Shown one piece after another: positions 58,233 through 64,000 of a DNA stretch of 64,000 nt. The notes under the pieces are model-generated. The model made no database searches. It was not told the origin of the DNA and saw only the letters and a program-made list of their open reading frames with translations. The stretch is from contig LIQB01000003.2 in NCBI GenBank assembly GCA_001411745.2, forward strand, positions 329,743 through 393,742, read 5' to 3'. Each line of letters begins with the position of its first letter. Positions within the stretch are counted from its first letter, which is position 1. Source of the stretch: Psychrobacter glacincola. Its GTDB lineage: Bacteria; Pseudomonadota; Gammaproteobacteria; Pseudomonadales; Moraxellaceae. The position numbers were made by a program, and so were the translations under genes.

Positions 58233-59437
58233 TATTTAGCTCCTTGTGCTTTTGCGGCTGCTACTGCTGCCATGATTTGACTTTCGCCACTTTCGCGGCC
58301 ATTGGTTGCTTGGGCTTTATCCAAACCTTCAGGTAATGGCGGCACCTTAGATTCGACCGGCTTTGCCATAAATTCAGCAACAGCAAACTGCGCATCATCC
58401 ATCGCTTTAAACGTAGTCACCTGGTCTTCAGTAAACGTGCGACCAGTATCAGCAGCCAACTTATCGATAGCGGCTTGGCGTGTTGATGCTTGCGATTCTG
58501 CTAACTTATTTTGTGCAGCAAGTGCAGCAGCTTTAGCATCTACTGCTTCTTGCTTGGCTTGAGCTTCGGATTTCTCCAGCTCTGCGATTTTGGCTTGCGC
58601 CTTTTCTAACTCGTTCAAGTCGTACTCCTCGGGGTTATTGTTGCTCTGTGTGGCTTGGCTTGATGTTGATACGCTATCTGCTATCTCATCAATTAAACCT
58701 AATTCTTTTGCGCGTGTCGCATCGAAACATCGACCTTCAAGCGATGCAATCGTGTCAGCGTTCAAACTGCGATAGCTTGCTACGTGCTCAAAAAATTCTT
58801 GAGCATTGGCATCTACGCCAGACTGTATTTCTGCCAATTGCTCATCAGTCAATGGCTCATCATCACCAAATACAGCCTTCCACTTACCGCTACGGATATT
58901 AGTTACTGTGATACCTATTTGCTTTAGGCGGCTTACTTGCTCTGTGTGCTTGACTATCGTGCCGATACTGCCAATACCTGCGAACTGTGCCGCTACGATA
59001 CGGTCAGTCATTACAGCTATGCGGTAGGCAGCTGAGTAGGCATTACCACTAACAAACGTCTGAATAGGCTTTGCATTGTCAGCTATTGCTGCATCCACTA
59101 AGTGCTGTCCTTTGACGTATCCACCTACGCTGTCAATGTCTAAGACAATGCTAGTCACTGTGTAATCGTCATTGGCTTGTTGTATGTAGTCCGCTAAGTT
59201 TGCATAGCCTGTCACACCCCATGAACGATAGTCGCTTGAGGTCTCAGGTACTAGCAAGCCACGTACATCGATAGTTGCTACGCCATTCTCAACCGTATAA
59301 GCTGCCTCGCTATCATCGTCGCTATGACGTGACAGCGCCTTGAAGTCGATAGATGCAAGCTCACCATTCAAATCGTGGCAAGCCATGAGCGCATGACTGT
59401 CAATATCGCGCTTAATCTTTGCTTGTAAGTTAATCAT
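58232..59437 (-). CDS. S49 family head maturation protease, possibly with scaffold domain
   Basis: A 401-residue ClpP/crotonase-fold protease. The nucleophile is likely Ser135 (SGNAYSAAYRIAV) and the base Lys185 (IRSGKWKAVFGD), the SppA dyad. GGYVKGQHLVDAAI and GSIGTIVKHTEQ match phage S49 proteases. Residues from about 255 form a charged coiled coil (KAQAKIAELEKSEAQAKQEA), likely the scaffold, ending in an Ala-rich tail. It cleaves scaffold and shell during capsid maturation. Confidence 0.9.
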   Translation of the reverse strand: MINLQAKIKRDIDSHALMACHDLNGELASIDFKALSRHSDDDSEAAYTVENGVATIDVRGLLVPETSSDYRSWGVTGYANLADYIQQANDDYTVTSIVLDIDSVGGYVKGQHLVDAAIADNAKPIQTFVSGNAYSAAYRIAVMTDRIVAAQFAGIGSIGTIVKHTEQVSRLKQIGITVTNIRSGKWKAVFGDDEPLTDEQLAEIQSGVDANAQEFFEHVASYRSLNADTIASLEGRCFDATRAKELGLIDEIADSVSTSSQATQSNNNPEEYDLNELEKAQAKIAELEKSEAQAKQEAVDAKAAALAAQNKLAESQASTRQAAIDKLAADTGRTFTEDQVTTFKAMDDAQFAVAEFMAKPVESKVPPLPEGLDKAQATNGRESGESQIMAAVAAAKAQGAK

Positions 59438-59449
59438 TTTTATTTGCCT

Positions 59450-59650
59450 TTATTCAGCGCCTGGTGGCGATGGTCGTTTTTGTGATAACTCCAAACACCT
59501 ACAGCAACCTTTTGCAGCGCATTGTTGATAGCTGTACGCTCGTGCTCCATAGACATAACGAAAGCAAGGCGCATATTTATCGCATTTAGCTTTCGTGGCT
59601 TGATGGCTGTTGCAATCACCGCGCATCAACTTCTTCAATAGTCCAAACAT
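59450..59650 (-). CDS. Cysteine-rich small prophage protein, 66 aa
   Basis: Basic with seven cysteines (Cys13, 23, 29, 44, 49, 50, 52), including KGCCRCLEL, so it may bind zinc or form disulfides. ATG at 59648-59650 comes right after a terminator; it ends 12 bp before the protease gene. Not recognised. The ribosome site is poor. Confidence 0.5.
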   Translation of the reverse strand: MFGLLKKLMRGDCNSHQATKAKCDKYAPCFRYVYGARAYSYQQCAAKGCCRCLELSQKRPSPPGAE

Positions 59651-59664
59651 AAATACCGCCCATT

Positions 59665-59693
59665 AAAAAAGCCCTTACATTTCTGTAAAGACT
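59665..59693 (-). terminator. Terminator upstream of the 66-aa gene
   Basis: Minus-strand stem of 10 bp with wobbles (59684-59693 with 59672-59681 region), GAAA loop, then T6 (59665-59670). Confidence 0.7.
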
Positions 59694-59736
59694 TGGTGTA
59701 ATTCGTTTGTTTCTAATTGTGGCGAAATCGCCGTAT

Positions 59737-59883
59737 TTAAAATATCTTGAGTGCAAACAAAGCACCGAAAGCGGCAAAGAACCCAAACACCATAGCAACC
59801 AATGCGGTAACAACAATGATGTTTACAGTCGTGTTGATAGCTTTCGACCAACTATCATCTTTATCCTTATCCTTGCTATCCAT
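59737..59883 (-). CDS. 48-aa single-span membrane peptide
   Basis: Encodes a charged N-terminus MDSKDKDKDDSWSK and one hydrophobic helix (about 20-45: NIIVVTALVAMVFGFF). AAGGG lies 6 nt before the ATG at 59881-59883. It ends near a terminator. Not recognised; could be a moron, a lysis accessory or a superinfection-type peptide. Confidence 0.65.
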   Translation of the reverse strand: MDSKDKDKDDSWSKAINTTVNIIVVTALVAMVFGFFAAFGALFALKIF

Positions 59884-59892
59884 AACAAACCC

Positions 59893-59991
59893 TTATCGGC
59901 GGTCTTGTTTGTGTTTCTTACGTTTGGTGTAGAGAGTCAATGCTATATCAGCTATCAGCACAATAACTTTAAGTAGTCGTGATTTATTCAT
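59893..59991 (-). CDS. 32-aa hydrophobic and basic peptide
   Basis: Encodes MNKSRLLKVIVLIADIALTL followed by a basic end YTKRKKHKQDRR. The ATG overlaps the TGA of the 71-aa gene (ATGA), so it is probably translated by coupling. Single short membrane segment with a positive tail. Unknown role. Confidence 0.6.
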   Translation of the reverse strand: MNKSRLLKVIVLIADIALTLYTKRKKHKQDRR

Positions 59992-60203
59992 GGCGTCCAA
60001 GCTCCATTGACTTCTAAAAAATCGTTGTACACATCCTCATGGGGTCGTGATCCAATTTCACGAAGCTGCGACTCATAGACTGACAACTCGATAGCATCTT
60101 TAACTTCTTGCCAGTTATTGACAGTAATAGGTAGCTCTCTGCCGTCTCTACCACGCATGACCATGATCGAGAATTGCTCATTATCTAAAGTAATAGTCCT
60201 CAT
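59988..60203 (-). CDS. Hypothetical prophage protein, 71 aa
   Basis: Not recognised. Starts MRTITLDNEQFSIMVMRG with RELPITVNNWQEVKDAIE. Coupled by ATGA overlaps both to the Mu F-like gene and to the 32-aa peptide. Possibly a head accessory. Confidence 0.68.
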   Translation of the reverse strand: MRTITLDNEQFSIMVMRGRDGRELPITVNNWQEVKDAIELSVYESQLREIGSRPHEDVYNDFLEVNGAWTP

Positions 60204-61000
60204 GCCTCTTGCCCCTCCTCTATCAACCTTTTAGCCTCGTCAATCATCGCAGCAAGCTCAGGTACTGGCTGTGCCAACATAACCGTGATAGCCGCTTCAA
60301 TACGTTGCCTTGCTTCTAATATCGCACCTGACTGCTTGTAGTAAGTGATAGCAAGCTCGGCTATTTTATCGTTGACCAGTTTGTTCATGTTGCCCGTGTA
60401 CTGTGCAGGTGTACCGCCTATCCAGCCTTTATCGTTTGGCACGTCTGGCAAATCATCATCGACAGTAATACCTTTAGCCTCAGCTTGTGATTTGGTGAGC
60501 GAGCGCATAATGCACCGGCAGCGATAGCCATCAGGTGCATAATGCTTTTGCCAAAATGGATCATCAATATGCCTAACGACTTGATCAAGTATCTTATGCG
60601 CTGGGCGTTGTCTAATATCATTGATACCGTCGCGCATCAGATAAGGTCGTTCATCTTTATTCTGTTGCTGCTGATACCATCGACCACGGCCATAAGCGCC
60701 TTGAATATTCGTTCTAAAGATATTGTCGAGCCGATGCCTTGGCAAATTAATATCAATATCACCTTTTTTTACAGCGTTCTGAAAGTCTGCAAACGTGCCG
60801 CCACTATCGAGCTGGTCATTAACGAGACCCATCACATGCTTAATCTGCTCAGTCTGTGCAAGCCCTGCGATAGATACCGCTTGCTGACGCTGAATAGGCG
60901 TCATTACGTTGTAGTAGTTATCTGGTAGCACCACCTTACGATTAAGCGCGTAAGCAATGGCTTCGATGAACTGTACGTCAAATCCTGCTGATACTGGCAT
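60200..61000 (-). CDS. Mu F-like minor head protein (SPP1 gp7 family)
   Basis: A 266-residue head morphogenesis protein. The N-terminus FDVQFIEAIAYALNRKVVLP, IDINLPRHRLDNIFRTNIQ, and the conserved YAPDGYRCRCIMRSLTKSQA segment with CxC are those of the Mu F/gp7 domain. It is 2 bp after the portal gene and serves in head assembly or DNA ejection. Confidence 0.9.
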   Translation of the reverse strand: MPVSAGFDVQFIEAIAYALNRKVVLPDNYYNVMTPIQRQQAVSIAGLAQTEQIKHVMGLVNDQLDSGGTFADFQNAVKKGDIDINLPRHRLDNIFRTNIQGAYGRGRWYQQQQNKDERPYLMRDGINDIRQRPAHKILDQVVRHIDDPFWQKHYAPDGYRCRCIMRSLTKSQAEAKGITVDDDLPDVPNDKGWIGGTPAQYTGNMNKLVNDKIAELAITYYKQSGAILEARQRIEAAITVMLAQPVPELAAMIDEAKRLIEEGQEA

Positions 61001-61002
61001 AG

Positions 61003-62526
61003 TTACACCTCACTCGATTCATCAGCAAAACCATGCACATCAGCGACCTGAATAGCCGTATTAACCAACTGTGTAAACTCAATATCAGCCAACCCTTCAC
61101 CGCATAGATTAAATAGCGACTCACGTAAGCTGTCAGCGTCCGTAGCGTTACTTATAGCTGATAAGACCGTATCAGTATCAAACGGCTGTACGCTCGCATT
61201 TAGCGCATCATCTGCCACCTGCTCAAGCTCTTGCTGTTCGTCAGTAAATTCACTATCGCCGTCAGCAGCCTTAAATGGCAGCCATGTTTTGCTAGCCATT
61301 GACGCATAACGATTAGCTTGTGCTGACGTTGGTAACTTAATAGCGCCTTTACCATCGCCATAATCCATGTGAGCAATGTGCTGCTCGTTATAGCCATGCT
61401 CATCAACAAAGTATGACTTGGTAAAGCGAACGCCCATGTCATGTGCTTTCTTGTCAGCATCCAACTGCTCTTGATTGATGAATTTTTTAGCCACCCAGCT
61501 GAAATCAGGAGCCTCAAAACCATTGGCAGTACAGATCACATCTATGAAGCGTTGAACGGCTTTAAGTGCATGCTTACGATCGCTGCTAAAGATAATCTCT
61601 TGCTGCTCTTGGTGTACAACACCCTGACCGTAAGTACCGCCTTTATCCGTACCACTGGTAAGCGTCTGACCAAGCAAGTAAGTCGCAATACTCTGCTTAA
61701 CCACTGAGTCATAGCCAATAAATGCCTCACCATTGCTACCACCGGTTACCGCTGTCACATCCTCATCAATGCCGATAGTGACGACACCCGAGTTGTGCGC
61801 TGCTAGTAGTGCATTGGCAAGGTCCTGCGCGTCGGCATCACTGGCTGCGTCAGTCTTACCAATCAGTAATGGTGAACCGAAACGTTCCAAGAACTTAGAC
61901 CAAAAACGCCAGCCATTGGTTTTGAAGTAATGCAGCCAGTAAACGCGGCTCAATAATGATTTGCCTTTAGGGTTAAGGTAGGTCGGCTTGTGCTGCTGAT
62001 ATAAGTATCGATAGTAGAAGTCAGCTTGATCACTAATCATGACCGGCTGACTACCATCGTTTGGAAACCACTGTAGCGCACCGCCTGATAACGGCTCAAA
62101 CCACTGAATAGGCTTGGACATCATTGAGGTGACTGCGTTACGCCCATTGCTATCTTTACCCCAAAGCATTTCGATCACATCATAGCCATACCACTTGCTA
62201 AGCATCGAGCCTTGCAATATCGTTCCAAGATGCAGGTCTAATTGCTCATAGATAAAATCAGCAACAGCTCGCTCGCTTGGCGTAATCGTATAGGTCGCAC
62301 TACCTAATTCTTCTTCACGTCTATCAACCGCTTGGTCAATGTCTGGGTCGGTAAGTAATGTCTTTAGCGCATGACGACTGATACCAGCTCTTTTAAGTAT
62401 CTCGTCAGTATCAGTGCGAATTAGGTGGCGATAAAAAGTTTTGCCGCGTAGGTCGGTTGCTTGCTCTTGGCTTAGCGCCTTACCTGCTGTGACACGGTAA
62501 CGCGGCTTTTCAGTTGTATCATTCAT
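61003..62526 (-). CDS. Portal protein, Mu gp29-like (DUF935)
   Basis: A 507-residue protein forming the dodecameric DNA portal. Typical DUF935 features: [67 protein letters not shown], and [13 protein letters not shown]. The gene overlaps terminase by 4 bases (ATGA). An acidic C-terminal region follows. Mu-like portals are usual in transposable phages but here go with a tyrosine integrase. Confidence 0.92.
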   Translation of the reverse strand: MNDTTEKPRYRVTAGKALSQEQATDLRGKTFYRHLIRTDTDEILKRAGISRHALKTLLTDPDIDQAVDRREEELGSATYTITPSERAVADFIYEQLDLHLGTILQGSMLSKWYGYDVIEMLWGKDSNGRNAVTSMMSKPIQWFEPLSGGALQWFPNDGSQPVMISDQADFYYRYLYQQHKPTYLNPKGKSLLSRVYWLHYFKTNGWRFWSKFLERFGSPLLIGKTDAASDADAQDLANALLAAHNSGVVTIGIDEDVTAVTGGSNGEAFIGYDSVVKQSIATYLLGQTLTSGTDKGGTYGQGVVHQEQQEIIFSSDRKHALKAVQRFIDVICTANGFEAPDFSWVAKKFINQEQLDADKKAHDMGVRFTKSYFVDEHGYNEQHIAHMDYGDGKGAIKLPTSAQANRYASMASKTWLPFKAADGDSEFTDEQQELEQVADDALNASVQPFDTDTVLSAISNATDADSLRESLFNLCGEGLADIEFTQLVNTAIQVADVHGFADESSEV

Positions 62527-64000
62527 CTATACGTCCGTTTGCCAGCAGTGGCTCTGTGTCGTTTATTGGATTTCTTCTCAACCATGTTGTCAGCAAACAC
62601 CATCATCACCGCATCAAATCGGTTGGGTGAAGGCGTGCCTTTTGGTTTTTTGTTGATTAGTATTTTTCCTGCATTGTTCTTTGAGTAAGTTGGCTGCGAA
62701 AGCTCAGTTGTCAAAGTGGATAATTCCTCAAGCGTACTATCAATGCTGATGATATCGCTTGGATCGAAATCCATGCCTTCGGCAACAGCTCTGTGCGTCA
62801 ACAAGAAGCGTTTGCGTAATGCCCATCCTGCTTGAGCCTTGAAGTTATCAAAAGCGTCGCTGTTCTTTTTGCCAATAATATCTTCACGGTCTGGCTTGTA
62901 GATACCAGCTGAACCACGGAAAGGGTGAGCATTAACATCAGGCAGTCCTAATCGCTGCTCATTCACTACCCTGGCATCACCTTTGACACCTGCACCCAGA
63001 CCATCGGCATCATACAAAAAATATTCTGACTGACTATCAGCGGTTGCCTCGACTGCTTTTTTAGACGTGGCAAATATATCTGAACCTTTACCACTCCATG
63101 TATCCAAGTGATTAAGCAATACACCATGACGGCCGGCAATAGAGTTTTTATCAATACCTTCATCTGCCACATCAAGCGCCATTACTTTACTACCGCTAAT
63201 ATCAATGCCTAGCTTTCTATGAGCATCAATAGCAGACTGCACCCATGCTGATGGTATTAACACACCCTCAACCGATGCTGCGTAATCAATATCAATCTCT
63301 TGAGCTACTGTGACCGCATCAAGCTCGTCTAGCTGCTTGTTGTACCACACGTCATCTTTGCGTGGATCATCACGCCAATGGAAAGTAAAGACACGAATAC
63401 GTCCGCCATGACGACGCTGTGCAAACGAATTGCTCATACCGTTAGGCGTAGATATATCATTACGACTGTTGGTGGTAGCTGATAGTGAGGCATCAACCAA
63501 GTGTGGTCGCTCCAAGAAAGCAGCCTCATCAACAAAATACAATGACGCCCTATCGCCACGACCAATGCCGTCACCTGCCTCACCAGTAATCACGCTACCA
63601 GTTTCAGGCAATATAATGCGCTTAAATGGGCTATGCTTTTCTCTAATCCAACCGCCACGAAACTCAGGGGGCAGACCACTTAAAAACATACGGCCTTTTT
63701 CAAACAAAGCCTTAGGGCTGCCAATAAGGTCAACGTATTCTTCTTTACGACTACCAACACCGACTGACAAGCCGTGATTATGTAAGCCTAGCGAGCATGA
63801 CAAACCCATCATGAGCCATGACATACCCATATCGCGTGTTTTCTCCGTAATAGACGGTTTTTGCAACCTCCAACCGTCCATCAGCCAATGAATCCACTCC
63901 TCTTGCTTTGGGAATAACAAAAACGGTATATATGACGGCAAGCCGCGCTCAATGTTACGTGGATCGTAAGTCACACCCCAATCGATAATAAATTGAGCTG
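62523..64000 (-). CDS. Terminase large subunit (5' end outside window)
   Basis: Packaging motor ATPase/nuclease. The frame stays open to the window edge ([18 protein letters not shown] is in frame before the first GTG), so it is partial at its N-terminus. Walker A-like [11 protein letters not shown], Walker [12 protein letters not shown] and nuclease acidic residues in [13 protein letters not shown] are seen, with [14 protein letters not shown] of the Mu gp28-like class. It is the most upstream late gene in the window; the small subunit should lie to the right. Confidence 0.9.
   Translation of the reverse strand, partial: AQFIIDWGVTYDPRNIERGLPSYIPFLLFPKQEEWIHWLMDGWRLQKPSITEKTRDMGMSWLMMGLSCSLGLHNHGLSVGVGSRKEEYVDLIGSPKALFEKGRMFLSGLPPEFRGGWIREKHSPFKRIILPETGSVITGEAGDGIGRGDRASLYFVDEAAFLERPHLVDASLSATTNSRNDISTPNGMSNSFAQRRHGGRIRVFTFHWRDDPRKDDVWYNKQLDELDAVTVAQEIDIDYAASVEGVLIPSAWVQSAIDAHRKLGIDISGSKVMALDVADEGIDKNSIAGRHGVLLNHLDTWSGKGSDIFATSKKAVEATADSQSEYFLYDADGLGAGVKGDARVVNEQRLGLPDVNAHPFRGSAGIYKPDREDIIGKKNSDAFDNFKAQAGWALRKRFLLTHRAVAEGMDFDPSDIISIDSTLEELSTLTTELSQPTYSKNNAGKILINKKPKGTPSPNRFDAVMMVFADNMVEKKSNKRHRATAGKRTYR

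Larger units (their letters stand above)
36234..64000. mobile_element. Siphovirus-like prophage integrated at tRNA-Leu; continues past the right edge
   Basis: Left boundary is the 3' end of tRNA-Leu(CAA) followed by a P4-type integrase. From 37826 to the window end all genes are on the minus strand and form a lysis, tail, head and packaging module in that left-to-right order. At least 27.7 kb lie in the window. The far attachment site, terminase small subunit, repressor and replication genes are not seen and should be right of 64000. Head genes are Mu-like while the tail is long and non-contractile by gene content (tape measure, G/GT chaperone, tube, no sheath). Confidence 0.9.

Noticed and set aside
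59616..59816. 66-codon minus-strand frame
   Set aside because: Starts with TTG, runs through the terminator hairpin at 59665-59693 and has no ribosome site.
1..64000. Insertion sequences or transposase genes
   Set aside because: No transposase motif or terminal inverted repeats with target duplications were seen.

Overview
The window looks like a chromosome segment of a Psychrobacter-like gammaproteobacterium (Moraxellaceae). This is inferred from protein style, moderate GC, gene neighbourhoods (rpsF-rpsR-rplI, a separate gspH-I-J-K block, a FabR-like regulator, a short cobT-cobS-cobC set) and TGn-extended -10 promoters. No database search was possible.

Positions 1-36147 are host backbone. 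In order: the 3' part of phosphoenolpyruvate synthase; a GYF/RDD membrane protein; the S6-S18-L9 ribosomal operon with a leader that fits the known S6:S18 autoregulatory RNA; a late cobalamin block (cobT-cobS-cobC, minus strand); glycerate uptake and phosphorylation (GntP permease, glycerate kinase); a LysR regulator divergent from a VOC enzyme; an enoyl-CoA hydratase; a D-amino-acid dehydrogenase with RidA; a 1547-residue helicase-nuclease fusion convergent with a UvrD-type helicase; YchF; a histidine-rich lipoprotein; a dGTPase-like HD hydrolase; a FabR-like TetR regulator; type II secretion minor pseudopilins GspH-I-J-K and the ATPase GspE, with a TetR regulator and TatD between; TrmO; and ferredoxin-NADP reductase.

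A tRNA-Leu(CAA) at 36148-36233 is the apparent attachment site of a prophage that fills the rest of the window and runs off the right edge. A P4-type tyrosine integrase lies next to the tRNA. Everything after it is on the minus strand and reads from the right edge leftward as one late operon: terminase, Mu-type portal (DUF935), Mu F-like head protein, small membrane peptides, S49 protease, decoration protein, lambda E-like capsid, Mu gp35/36/G/37-like connector proteins, tail tube, a set of distal-tail proteins, a DUF2829 (Tad2-like) protein, a tail chaperone with a T7 slippery site giving a G/GT frameshift pair, three small possible morons, a 1968-residue tape measure with seventeen 34-residue repeats, two holin-like membrane proteins and a GH24 endolysin. 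The phage is a siphovirus-like mosaic: a Mu-like head module with a site-specific integrase. Early and regulatory genes must lie beyond position 64000.

The most unusual element is a 57-nt tRNA-like RNA (37731-37787, minus) between endolysin and integrase. It has perfect acceptor, D and T stems and an intact tRNA elbow but no anticodon arm, and it is flanked by a TATAAT box and an intrinsic terminator. Also notable are the intrinsic terminators placed repeatedly inside the late operon just before ribosome binding sites, the frameshift site, the Tad2-like gene, the repeat arrays in two tail proteins, and the helicase-nuclease gene facing a second helicase.
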